Shown here one piece after another: positions 33,921 to 44,040 of a stretch of DNA of 64,000 bases (within the stretch, counting starts at the first letter, position 1; each line of letters starts with the position of its first letter). The DNA lies in assembly GCF_022605725.1 (NCBI RefSeq), contig NC_065567.1:40527127-40591126 (forward strand). Reading direction: 5' to 3'. Below the pieces are notes generated by a model. That model saw only the letters and a program-made list of their open reading frames with translations, was not told the origin of the DNA and did not search any database. A program made the position numbers and the translations under genes. This DNA comes from Anthonomus grandis grandis (Eukaryota; Arthropoda; Insecta; Coleoptera; Curculionidae).

Positions 33921-34069
33921 ACCTTCATACCGGTGCTAGCAACCATCCATCTCATCGACTGACGAACGGAACCGAGGAACGGCGCAGGTTTAATGGCGGC
34001 ACACAAAGTACTTCTTATGGACTTGACTTCAATTATTTTGCATATCCGGCTGCTTGAAGGACCACTTTA

Positions 34070-34772
34070 TGTATATTAACTTATGTTAGGATTAATAGTA
34101 AAAGTAATTTCGGCTTTTTTATAATAGACTGAATTTATTTTAACTTGTAGACAAGAGAAAAATACAAAAAAATCAGAAATTTCTGCTTTCGTTACACAGT
34201 CTACTAGTAATCTGCTTTTCTTCGGCAGCGTCGCCTGGCGGTATACACGAAATGTTCGTTCGGACTACAGTGGTCTCACACAAAAAATAAATGTCAAAAA
34301 TATATATAAGTGTTATTAAACACTCTTCTAAGCTCACCTGGTGAGGGGTTTTCAGGGTTTTCACATTGATCGCCACAGCTGGAGTCGAGTGCTACATTTT
34401 CTTTTGCGCTATAAAGTTTTAAGTATTTTGCACTATCTAAAAAAGTCACAAATTATTTTTTCTTGAAAACGGCTACAGGCCATGATTTAAAATTTTTCTT
34501 AAAAAAAAGTGAGATTCAGGTGTATATTAACTTATGTTAGGATTAATAGCAAAAGTAATTTCGGCTTTTTTATAATAGACTGAATTTATTGTAACTAGTA
34601 GACAAGAGAAAAATAGAAAGAAATTAAGAACACTGCTCTCGCTACACAATCTACTAGTAATCTTCTTTTTTGCGGCTGCGTCGCCTGGCGGTATACACTA
34701 AATGTTCGTTCGGACTACAGTGGTCTCGCACAAAAAATAAATGTCAAAAATATATATAAGTGTTATTTAACA
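34070..34772 (+). mobile_element. TRIM-like miniature LTR element
   Basis: Two direct repeats of 253 and 252 bp (34070-34322 and 34521-34772), about 90 percent alike by eye, begin TGTATATTAAC and end with ...AACA, so they have TG...CA ends like LTRs. Each holds an AATAAA (about 34289 and 34738). The 198 bases between contain TGGTGAGGGG close behind the left repeat (PBS-like) and a purine-rich AAAAAAAAGTGAGATTCAGG right before the right repeat (PPT-like). No coding capacity. A target duplication was not found, so a plain tandem duplication is the alternative. Confidence 0.5.
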
Positions 34773-35879
34773 ACAGGGTATTCTATTTAAAAATCAAAGT
34801 TGCTAACGTTTTGATATATGTGGAAACGTCGCAATTCTGATGATAAAGCGTGGTTTATTAAACAACGCTTAATATATCCTTTCGATTTGCCTAATGATGT
34901 CGTGATCAAGGAAATCCTCAGGCACCTAAGGAAACCTGTACAGCAGCACCACTGATCAATACTCTTTGGTAAAATCTAATAAAAGTAAATTCTAAAAATC
35001 GGCTTTCAACCCGTCAACGTCTTATCCAGTTTATGCCAGTTTAGCAATTGACTGCATCATTCCTACACAGAACACATAGTGATTGTACCATCTATCTCCC
35101 AAAAAAAATACCTATCGATCTTAAAGTACGTACGTATATCGATCTCTTTTCTCTCTTCTCGCTCTATTGTTATTTTAGATTACCCAGAACCCCTTTTCTG
35201 ATATTGCCTACCAGTTCTACAACAACGAATAATCATGAAAATATTTTTCTTTACTTACAGCCTTTCACCTATCTAGCAATATCGCGAATGCCTTTGCATT
35301 TAACTGGTTCGTAGAAAAAGAATGTCGATGGTGAAAAGAGAGAAAAAGATCTTGCTAATGGGATTTATTACAATGTTTTTATCAAGAGGGAACACAAAGG
35401 ATGGAGAACGGGGAAAGGAGCTAAATAAGGTTGGGAAAAGTATTAGTATTCGGGACAATCGCTTACGAGTTGAGTTCTTAAATCAACAGTGTAGACAAAA
35501 ATTTAAAATTGGCTAATAAATATTTTGGAAAATGTGCCTACGAGTTTAGACAACTGTTGTTTTGAAAATAGCGGACATTTTGAAAATGTTCATTAATTGA
35601 TATAAAATATTTAAAGAGGGAGACATTTTGTTTTTTACTCTTTCAGGTATTGTTAAAAGTAAATAAGGGTGGTTTATTTTTTAAACCAGTATACCTATAT
35701 GAATATTACAAATTAGATCCTATTTTTCATAGTACTTCTGGAAGCAACATTTTAATTTTCCAAAACAAAGCGGAATCTTAATCTTTTTTGCTACAAATAG
35801 TGAATCTCCTACGAGTAGTACGCATGGGTTGATGGCTACTTGACATTACTCTTATTGATTTTGAGACAGTTGGTTTGTG
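34773..35879. other. Spacer, no convincing gene
   Basis: Open frames at 35048-35314 and 35322-35516 look like chance frames with no recognised motif. No repeat structure seen. Confidence 0.3.
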
Positions 35880-36445
35880 ATTCTTTATGGGTAGCGATAA
35901 TTCAACGTTAGACACTGATAGTAACATGCTTTAGACCAGACTATTGGCAACAAGTCCTTCTGAAACATGCCTTCTAAAATCTTTGATTGATGATTTAAGA
36001 GTTGTTTTTACTAATTTATTTATAATGAAAGCGTTTACGACTGCTGTATCAAAAAAAAAGAAGAAAATTCCATCCCACCATTTATGACTTTTTTTTATCG
36101 ATACTTAACGTGATCTCAGTTGATCATAATTGTCAATTAAATTAATTTTTTTTATTATAATCTGTAAGTATAATGGGGCAATGCACTTCTTTATGTCTTC
36201 GATCTTTCTCCTTTCTTTTTACTTCAGTGCTTGAAGGGGGATTACGATAATTAGATAACAAATGTACTGGACGTTTTATCGCGACATTTTACAGCCGCTA
36301 ATCCTGAATTACTTAGATCCCAATCGTATTCCCCGCGCTTTCATTCTTTGTCGGCTTTGAATTTTGGTACATATTTCCTTGTGGAATCAGCAGTACCGCA
36401 AGCATTCAACTTATATTCAAAAAGTTTTTTGCATCAGTGGTACGC
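35880..36445 (-). pseudogene. piggyBac-type transposase remnant
   Basis: On the minus strand, broken frames read LIDNYDQLRSR, then KKSHKWWDGIFFF, DTAVVNAFIINK and a LKSSIKDFRRHVSEGLV ending. This is the order of the last catalytic Asp region (the D-x-x-DQ block) and the following KWW ... NA conserved segment of piggyBac/PGBD transposases. An upstream stretch at 36300-36440 belongs to the same protein. Stops and shifts are many; N-terminal and extreme C-terminal Cys-rich parts are not seen. Confidence 0.65.
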
Positions 36446-36584
36446 TAGAAAAATAATTATCAATCAAAATAGACTTATAAACTTTACTTACTAGTCCAGA
36501 GGTCATAGTTTTAACTACTCGAGTCTCTAAATTGTGCTCAACTCCATTCCCTAAAGTTTTAAAATTGTAACACTAACCCGTTAA

Positions 36585-37430
36585 ATCAATATGCATGTTT
36601 TTTATCGTTTCTTTTTTTTAACGTAAGCGCATAAAATCAATAACGTAATAACAAATACTGTAAGTAAAATAAACTATAAATTCTAATAAAAAAAAATAAA
36701 ATAATTATTTCTAAATGCAACTCTAAAAGTTTGCGTTATTGCCAAATGCCTACATGGTGGTTTTGGTTAGTCATAATAGGGTGAAGATGTCACATGCCAG
36801 TGGGGTTATCTCGGGTAAGTATGGAACATGAAACATAATAAAACAGATCAATCTGGTTTTATTCTTTAGAAGAAAAGAGTTTTGTCACTAGGGTGTGTGT
36901 TTTAAAACTGAAGAAATCAGAGTTGAAGGATATTGTATATCCATACCATCGTACTATCCAGATTCATAGAGTCAAAGTGAATGTAGAGCTTTTTTATTAA
37001 CTGAATAAAGATGTTCTCTCTCAACTTCAGCAACATCATTGAATACACCGTGAGACACACTTTGGGACTGGGTTGCAAATAGGACTTTTTTTGCATTAGG
37101 TGTCTTTGAGTAATTATGCTCACTTTGCATTTTAATTCGATGTGGTGACCATCGAATAGCGTGCCAGGTAAGTATTACAGGATTATCAGGGCTGATCAAA
37201 TTGGAAGCACAAAAGTGTTAGGAAGGATGGATTCGAAATTTAAAATATCTATTATTTCTGTGACTGTCTGGCTGAGGCTTGGCTTGTTTTCCACATTTCC
37301 ACCAAAAAAGACTGTCGGGTCGTCAAATATGATAGTTAAAATGTCATTAACGTCATATTTGACATACGCCAAAACTTAGACAATAAGAATCCGTCGACCA
37401 TCTTGGGTGGCAGACTATTCCGCCCCGCCA
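36585..37430. repeat. Dispersed repeat of unknown family, shorter copy
   Basis: Collinear with 32327-33920 (see there). It carries on its minus strand a 75-codon frame (36972-37199) that reads like real protein text (HAIRWSPHRIKMQSEHNYS, FNDVAEVEREHLY) but that I cannot assign; the longer copy lacks an equivalent. Confidence 0.55.
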
Positions 37431-37670
37431 TATACAACCTTCAGACCCATGAAGTGAATTAAAACTGCACGGCTAATAAGTTTGGCGCGCAGTGGGAGAA
37501 ATTTAGTGGATTTGAAAAACGGACACTCAGTTTTTAGTACAGACTGATTCTGCAGGCCCAGATTGCTCACTTTTATATTATACTTATCTGTATTATATTA
37601 TACTTGTATTATATTATACTTACGTGGTACTTATACCTCTTGCACACACACGCAGTTGTATTCAGTTAAA

Positions 37671-38030
37671 ATGGTTTGTCACGATTTAGTTTTGTCTTGT
37701 AATCTGCTTGCTTGTGCAATAAAGAAAAAGCAAAGAAAATGGTTAGTTAACAGAAGAAAATGGACCAAAGAATGGTTGCTTAAGAGAAATAGTTATTCGG
37801 ATGTCAATTTCCTAGCCGACTTAAGATTTGAAAAACAGGATTGGTTTAATTATCTAAGAATGGACGAGGAAACCTTTGATTATTAGAAGCAACCCTTAGA
37901 TTTCTTGCAACTGGTCGAACGTATGAGGATTTAAAGTTTTTAATAATAATGAGTCACTAATATAGTCCATAATATCACCCCAGGCGTTGGCGCAAATTAT
38001 ACTAGAGACATGCAGAGCAATATGCAACTT
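37671..38030 (+). pseudogene. Harbinger transposase, N-terminal exon
   Basis: ATG at 37671. The frame reads a basic region (KKKQRKWLVNRRKW), then FEKQDWFNYLRMDEETFDY and a TAG at 37884; after a small deletion the next frame gives EATLRFLATGRTYEDLKF (37889-37942) and ISPQALAQIILETCRAICNLL (37975-38037). This is the helix-turn-helix-bearing N-terminal part of a HARBI1-like transposase, which recognises transposon ends together with a Myb/MADF partner. It probably stops at an intron. Confidence 0.65.
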
Positions 38031-38179
38031 ATTAAAATAAGTGGGTACATAAAAAAAAATAATGCCCAAAATTCAAATCAAATTTAAATTCAAAAAACAC
38101 AAATAACGAAGAGTGTACAGAGCTTTCATTTCAAAACGATCCACCCTTAATAACATTCTTAAAAAAATTATAAACACTT

Positions 38180-38427
38180 CAAATTAGATATACAGGGGGA
38201 CGTTTAATTATGCATTTACTGCAGTTCTGTCAATCACCTCCTCACCTTCAGCTAACCTCACTTTAATATGTCAAATGGAAACCCCATCGTGTGATACATC
38301 ATAGTAAGGAGCGTAAAATTCTCTATTCAACGGTACCAAAAAAAATGAAATCGGTAAATGTGTAAGCAAATAGTTAGCGAAAGTGTCTAGAAATAATGAA
38401 TATTTTATTTACGCCAAACTTTGGTAT
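38180..38427. repeat. Left inverted repeat of DD41D copy 1
   Basis: Complementary to 39353-39613, with only small differences including a short indel near 38300. Contains TGCATTTACTGCAGTTCTGT and GGTGTGATACATCA-like blocks. Confidence 0.8.
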
Positions 38428-38588
38428 GTCAAATGGCTACCCCATGGTGTGATACATTATTTTAAAGGGCATTCATTATGCTATCAATGGTTGTAAAAAA
38501 AAATAAAATTGATTGACCAAGAAGCAATTAAAGTGTAAATCGGTAGGGTAGAAAAACAAATTTAATTAGTTTAACAAATTTATTTTAT

Positions 38589-39291
38589 TCAATGTTCAAA
38601 ATGCGCGCCGTTATTAGCAAGACAATAAAAAAGCCTATTTTCAAACTCCTTATGAACATTGGCAAGGGTCTGCCCACTAATTTCTCTGCATTCTTGAAAT
38701 ATTCTATTTTTTAAATTCTCAATACTCTCAGGTGGGGTTTTATAAACTTTGCTTTTTAGGGACCCAAAGAAAAAAGTCTAGTGGGGTTAGGTCCGGAGAC
38801 CGCGCAGGCCATTCGATTGCACCACGTCTGCCAATCCACTTTTCTCGAAAATTTTCATCAAGCCACTCTCGAACTACCAAAGTGTAGTGCGCGGGAGCTC
38901 CGTCCTGCTGAAAATGTATATTATTTTCATTCAATAATATAGCACCATGTTGATCTACTTGATTTTCCATAGATTGGATGATGGAAGGGTATATTGCATT
39001 TTTTAAAAGGTTTAAATAAATTTCGCCAGTCAAATTTTCTTCCAAAAAAAATGGCCCGATTATTTTATTCCCATAAATTCCTGCCCAAACATTAATTTTT
39101 TGGGGACATTGGGTATGGCCTTCCCGAAAAACATGCGGATTTTCATTATCCCAGTATCTACAGTTATGTCTGTTCACCAGGCCATTTAAAAAAAAGGTCG
39201 ATTCGTCACTGAAGCAAATGTTCTTCAATACACATTCTTTACTTAAAAAAATAAATAATTTGCTTGAAATAAATGTACTGTTTGTTACCAC
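38589..39291 (-). pseudogene. DD41D mariner transposase, catalytic part (copy 1)
   Basis: Reads CFSDESTFFLNG (first Asp), INVWAGIYGNKIIGPFF, IHFQQDGAPAHY (second Asp), KWIGRRGAIEWPARSPDLTP and PLDFFLW (third Asp). Forty-one residues lie between the second and third Asp, hence DD41D as in the rosa-type mariners. A one-base shift after FLW (about 38750) moves into a frame that carries the C-terminal text (KVYKTPPES to NGAHFEH) to a TGA at 38589-38591. The DNA-binding half is missing. Confidence 0.78.
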
Positions 39292-39352
39292 ACATTTTAA
39301 CTTCTAAATTGCTTCTATTTTTTTTTTGATGATCTATTATAAAAATGTAAAA

Positions 39353-39613
39353 TACCAAAGTTTGGCGTAAATAAAATATTCATTATTTCTAGATATTTTC
39401 GCTAACTATTTGCTTACATATTTACCGATTTCATTTTTTTTGATACCGTTGAATAGAGAATTTTATTCTGCTTTTTTACGCTGCTTACTATGATGTATCA
39501 CACGATGGGGGTTCCGATTTGGCATATTAAAGTGAGGTTAGCTGGAGGTGAGGAGGTGATTGACAGAACTTCAGTAAATGCATAATTAAACGTCCCCCTG
39601 TATATCTAATTTG
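39353..39613. repeat. Right inverted repeat of DD41D copy 1
   Basis: Complement of the left arm; ends ...CGTCCCCCTGTATATCTAATTTG. Confidence 0.8.
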
Positions 39614-39639
39614 ACGTGTTGGTAAATCATTATTACAGG

Positions 39640-39951
39640 ACATTATTGGCTAAACGGTTGCAAATCATGAAAATTTCCCACAGTTCGACTATCGATTCGG
39701 CTTCGACTACCAATTTAGAATTTCAATTTAAGCAACACAGTTCAGCTTCAAACAACGTATCCTTAATTAGCTTCTCAGCAAATATTTGCTGTTTATTTTG
39801 CAAGTTTCGTAGTTTGGATAGCTTTGCCTGTAGAATCGAACTAGTCCTCCCGATTTTCTAATTGTGCACACACCTTTGATAACAATGTGTTAACTGGATC
39901 TTCCGTATCATTAGGAATGTGGACCTCAGTATTTTGATTGCTCGGTGGGCT
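39640..39951 (-). pseudogene. MADF/BESS-like accessory protein exon of Harbinger copy 1
   Basis: Minus-strand exon after an acceptor ATTATTTTCAG (39952-39962). It reads SPPSNQNTEVHIPNDTEDPV and, after a shift near 39862, LSKLRNLQNKQQIFAEKLIK with a hydrophobic ending, like the C-terminal part of the MADF/Myb-like proteins that accompany Harbinger transposases and help them enter the nucleus and bind DNA. It lies antisense between the two transposase exons. The assignment rests on pattern and context. Confidence 0.45.
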
Positions 39952-40029
39952 CTGAAAATAATTTGAAATATTTATTTTTGTTCTTATTTTATAATTAATA
40001 TAATAATATTATGCAGTCTTTTTTTCAGT

Positions 40030-40697
40030 TTATACAATCTGAAGAAGACTGGAGAACCGCAAAACAGTTTGAACAGAGATGGGATTTTCCCCACTGTTTG
40101 GAAGCAGTGGATGGAAAATACGTTATAGTCCCCCCTCCAGATCCTACTTTTATATTTATTATAAAGGAACGCACAGCATGGTATTAATGGCAATTGCCAA
40201 TGCAAACTATGAATTTCTAATGGTAGATTTCGGTATTAATGGTCAAATTACTGATGGAGATATTTTGGAATATACCCGCTTTTATGAAAACCTTGTTACC
40301 AAAGGATTAAAATTACCTAAAGCCGATAAACCTACTAATAATAAGTTCTCTTGGTATTTGTCGGCGATCAAGCTTGCAAACGGATTTTTTAAAACCGTTT
40401 ATTTAAAGAGACTTATCCAATGAAACTAGAATATGTAATTATAAATTATCCAAGGCAAGAAGGATAATAGAGAACGTTTTTGGAATATTGGCAGCGAGAT
40501 TTAGAATTTTGCATACAGCAATCGCGTTACAGCCCGATAATATTATTAATGTTGTACTATCGTGTGTTACCTAATTTTTTAAGAAAATGTTCCATACGTA
40601 TCTACACTGAGGATTTAGATTTTGTCGATTGTGGAAAAGTGAATGACCTACAAATTGGACACAACAGAAATTTAGCACGAGATGCAAAGCTTATGTA
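40030..40697 (+). pseudogene. Harbinger transposase, catalytic exon
   Basis: Begins at an acceptor TTTTTTTCAG (about 40020-40029). Reads SEEDWRTAKQFEQRWDFPHC and EAVDGKYVIVPPP, with the first catalytic Asp in a DGK block as in HARBI1; SYFYIYYKGTHSMVLMAIA; LMVDFGINGQITDGDILEY with the second Asp; and, after a stop and shift near 40423, ENVFGILAARF-type text around 40469 with the catalytic Glu. A final frame (40480-40698) ends at TAA. The sequence needs at least three frame changes. Confidence 0.72.
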
Positions 40698-41062
40698 AAC
40701 GTGATATGTTTGGTAATGTTTTTCATTAAAAAAATCAGTTATATGTCAATATTATGTTTCTTTATCTTGATGTTATACTAAAGAAATATGAGTTATTCGT
40801 TAGTTAAATTTAACACCCTGTACCTCGAAAACGAAGGTTTCATTTACAAGTTCATTTTACAAGTTCTGTGATCTATTTATTACTAAAATTTTCCATATAA
40901 TTGTATATATAATTATAGCGATTCCTTTATTCCATGTTCCTCATTTTCTTGACTACTGGTGGATGCTTGATATGGTGCATGCGGTATCTCTTGATCACTT
41001 AAAAACAGCAATAGATCATAATACCACAAATCCGGGGTATAAACATCTTCTGAGCCGACCCC
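40698..41062. other. AT-rich spacer between the Harbinger copies
   Basis: No conserved coding text. An open stretch from about 40963 runs into the tandem array and may be the lead-in of the second Harbinger copy. Confidence 0.3.
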
Positions 41063-43563
41063 GCTTACTTTGCTTTTTAAAACTTTTTTTAGTTCTTTTC
41101 AAAAGCAACTTCTTAGGTTATTATTTTTTGTGTCCGCTTGAGATTTTCTCTGGAGAGTTACCCTCAAGAGTTAAACTGAAAACTGGCGGCCGCAATTTTT
41201 TAGTAAAAAAGAAATAAAAACAAATAGTGAAATGCATGTGTTGGGTTAAATGACAGATTCAGCGTAGATTACAATTTGGTGCATGTCCTTCATTAAGAAG
41301 GGAACTTTAGATTGAAGATGCAATACAATTTTGTAATTTCGTTCGTATGAATGCAGTTCAGGTTCAGTATATTGTAGATTTAGTTGGACCATCACGTGCA
41401 AAATAAAATATAAAAATGAAAGATACAATTTCCGTTCGCAAAAATGTAATAGTTACCTTACGTCCTTTAACATAAGGTTATTATTATGTACACAGATGAT
41501 ACGTCGAAACTCGATGACATACGTAATTTTCAGGTGATTCTTATAGCAGTCTGCAATATTTGTTCTAAGTACCTATTGGTACTAAGGGTAGAATATCTAT
41601 AGGTAGCGCCTGCAATTTAAAATGTATTAAAAGGTTCGCACATAAAGGTAAACAAACATATTTTTATTTAAATAAAAGATATACTTATAGCTTACTTTGC
41701 TTTTCAAAAATTTTTTTAGTTCTTTTCAAAAGGAACTTCTTAGGTTATTATTTTTTGTGTCCGCTTGAGATTTTCTCTCGAGAGTTACCCTCAAGTGTTT
41801 TACTAAAAAATGGCTGCCGCAATTTTTTAGTAAAAAAGAAACAAAAACAAATAGTGAAATGCATGTGTTGGGTCAAATGCCGGATTCAGCGTAGATTACA
41901 ATTTGGTGCATGTTCTACATTAAGAAGAGAACTTTAGATTGAAGATGCAATACAATTTTGTAATTTTGTTCGTATGAATGCAGTTCAGGTTCAGTATATT
42001 GCAGATTTAGTTGGACCATCACGTGCAAAATAAAATATAAAAATGAGAGATGCAATTTCCGTTCGCAAAAATATAATAGTTACCTTACGTCCTTTAACAT
42101 AAGGTTATTATTATGTACACAGATGATACGTCGAAACTCGATGACGTACGTAATTTTCAGGTGATTCTTATAGCAGTCTGCAATATTTGTTCTAAGTACC
42201 TATTGGTACTATGGGTAGAATATCTATAGGTAGCGCCTGCAATTTAAAATGTATTAAAAGGTTCGCATATAAAGGTAAACAAACATATTTTTATTTAAAT
42301 AAAAGATATACTTATAGCTTACTTTGCTTTTCAAACCTTTTTTTAGTTCTTTTCAAAAGGAACTTCTTAGGTTATTATTTTTTGTGTCCGCTTGAGATTT
42401 TCTCTCGAGAGTTACCCTCAAGAGTTAAACTGAAAACTGGCTGCCCCAATTTTTTAGTAAAAAAGAAATATAAACAAATAGTGAAATGCATGTGTTGGGT
42501 CAAATGACAGATTCAGCGTAGATTACAATTTGGTGCATGTCCTTCATTAAGAAGGGAACTTTAGATTGAAGATGCAATACAATTTTGTAATTTCGTTCGT
42601 ATGAATGCAGTTTAGGTTCAGTATATTGTAGATTTAGTTGGACCATCACGTGCAAAATAAAATATAAAAATGAAAGATGCAATTTCCGTTCGCAAAAATG
42701 TAATAGTTACCTTACGTCCTTTAACATAAGGTTATTATTATGTACACAGATGATACGTCGAAACTCGATGACATACGTAATTTTCAGGTGATTCTTATAG
42801 CAGTCTGCAATATTTGTTCTAAGTACCTATTGGTACTATGGGTAGAATATCTATAGGTAGCGCCTGCAATTTAAAATGTATTAAAAGGTTCGCACATAAA
42901 GGTAAACAAACATATTTTTATTTAAATAAAAGATATACTTATAGCTTACTTTGCTTTTTAAACCTTTTTTTAGTTCTTTTCAAAAGGAACTTCTTAGGTT
43001 ATTATTTTTTGTGTCCGCTTGAGATTTTCTCTCGAGAGTTACCCTCAAGAGTTTTACTAAAAACTGGCTGCCGCAATTTTTTAGTAAAAAAGAAACAAAA
43101 ACAAATAGTGAAATGCATGTGTTGGGTCAAATGCCGGATTCAGCGTAGATTACAATTTGGTGCATGTTCTACATTAAGAAGAAAACTTTAGATTGAAGAT
43201 GCACAACAATTTTGTAATTTCGTTCGTATGAATGCAGTTCAGGTTCAGTATATTATAGAATTAGTTGGACCATCACGTGCAAAACAAAATATAAAAATGA
43301 GAGATGCAATTTCCGTTCGCAAAAATATAATAGTTACCTTACGTCCTTTAACATAAGGTTATTATTATGTACACAGATGATACGTCGAAACTCGATGACG
43401 TACGTAATTTTCAGGTGCTTCTTATAGCAGTCTGCAATATTTGTTCTAAGTACCTATTGGTACTATGGGTAGAATATCTATAGGTAGCGCCTGCAATTTA
43501 CAATGTATTAAAAGGCTCGCACATAAAGGTAAACATACATATTTTTATTTTAATAAAAGATAT
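41063..43563. repeat. Tandem array of four 627-bp units (ABAB)
   Basis: Units start at 41063, 41690, 42317 and 42944, each exactly 627 bp after the last; the fourth ends near 43563. Units 1 and 3 share one set of variants (CTTCATTAAGAAGGGAAC, GAAAGAT, AAATGTAATAG, GACATACGT, TTAAACTGAAAACTGGC) and units 2 and 4 another (CTACATTAAGAAGA, GAGAGAT, AAATATAATAG, GACGTACGT, TTTTACTAAAAA-TGGC). So a 627-bp doublet arose first and the 1254-bp pair was then duplicated. Each unit includes a Harbinger N-terminal exon. Confidence 0.9.
41260..43360 (+). pseudogene. Harbinger N-terminal exon, four tandem copies
   Basis: In each 627-bp unit (for instance 41,896-42,105 in unit 2) one plus-strand frame reads IEDAIQFCNFVRMN, VQYIADLVGPSRAK and MRDAISVRKNIIVTLRPLT, matching the N-terminal part of HARBI1-like transposases. 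Stops sit at the same places in the copies (before IEDA and after RPLT). Between RAK and NIK units 1-3 have TAA whereas unit 4 (about 43281) has CAA, so unit 4 kept the older state there. Confidence 0.6.
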
Positions 43564-43599
43564 CTACATTAACCTAGTGTAGGAAGGGTATATTAATGA

Positions 43600-43860
43600 A
43601 AATGAAGTGGTATTAGCCTCTTGGGGTACTACGTAAATAGGAGATGGCATGAGAGTAGACAGATTAAAGGCTGATGAACTGTACTGTATCTCTTCCTCCT
43701 TTACTGTGCAAGAAATAGCTTTGCGAATTTCAGTCTTAAATCTTCTCTTAAAAAGTAACTGCGTAGTTCTCTTAATTCCATAGCAACATATTGCCTGAAC
43801 TCTTCTTTTGCAGATTCTCCAATGCAGATTTAAAAAGTTGATCTTAATATTATATTATTA
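43600..43860 (-). pseudogene. MADF/BESS-like accessory exon of Harbinger copy 2
   Basis: On the minus strand one frame gives KEEFRQYVAMELRELRSYF and an overlapping frame KTEIRKAISCTVKEEE, resembling the BESS-like C-terminal region of MADF proteins associated with Harbinger elements. It is broken by a shift. As in copy 1 it lies antisense between the N-terminal and catalytic transposase pieces. Confidence 0.4.
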
Positions 43861-43949
43861 TTACAAGTAAATTTGAATAAGTACGTATAAATATTAAAAT
43901 TACTTAAATTGGTCTTTATTCAATTCCACTAGGTAATGGTTAGGCATAG

Positions 43950-44040
43950 CGGATTCATTTAATGTGCTTTGGAATTTTCCACATTGTCTCGAGGCACTTG
44001 ACGAAAAACATATTATGATGTTACCTTTGGTTACACCATA
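43950..44040 (+). pseudogene. Start of Harbinger catalytic exon, copy 2
   Basis: Reads NVLWNFPHCLEALDEKHIMM, the block around the first catalytic Asp (DGKH in active enzymes, DEKH here), directly after which the similarity ends. The exon is truncated at about 44040. Confidence 0.55.

Larger units (their letters stand above)
38180..39613 (-). mobile_element. DD41D mariner-type element, copy 1
   Basis: A 1434-bp element with inverted repeats of about 250 bp (38180-38427 and 39353-39613) whose outer ends read CAAATTAGATATACAGGGGG and its complement. It lies inside the Harbinger copy. The transposase gene is on the minus strand and lacks its N-terminal half; the region between the ORF start (39291) and the right arm is only about 60 bases. 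The transposition tip may be the inner CAGGGGG with TA duplication, the extra bases then being a nested duplication. Confidence 0.75.
37671..40697 (+). mobile_element. PIF/Harbinger element, copy 1, split by a mariner
   Basis: Transposase pieces on the plus strand lie at 37671-38030 and 40030-40697. A minus-strand MADF/BESS-like exon lies between them, and a DD41D mariner (38180-39613) has inserted in the gap. The ends and the 3-bp target duplication usual for this superfamily were not found, so the outer limits are those of the coding pieces. Confidence 0.65.

Noticed and set aside
41063..43563. Regular repeats that might suggest a CRISPR-like or gene array
   Set aside because: The units are 627 bp, contiguous without spacers, and contain transposase-derived text; eukaryotic context. 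It is a tandem duplication.
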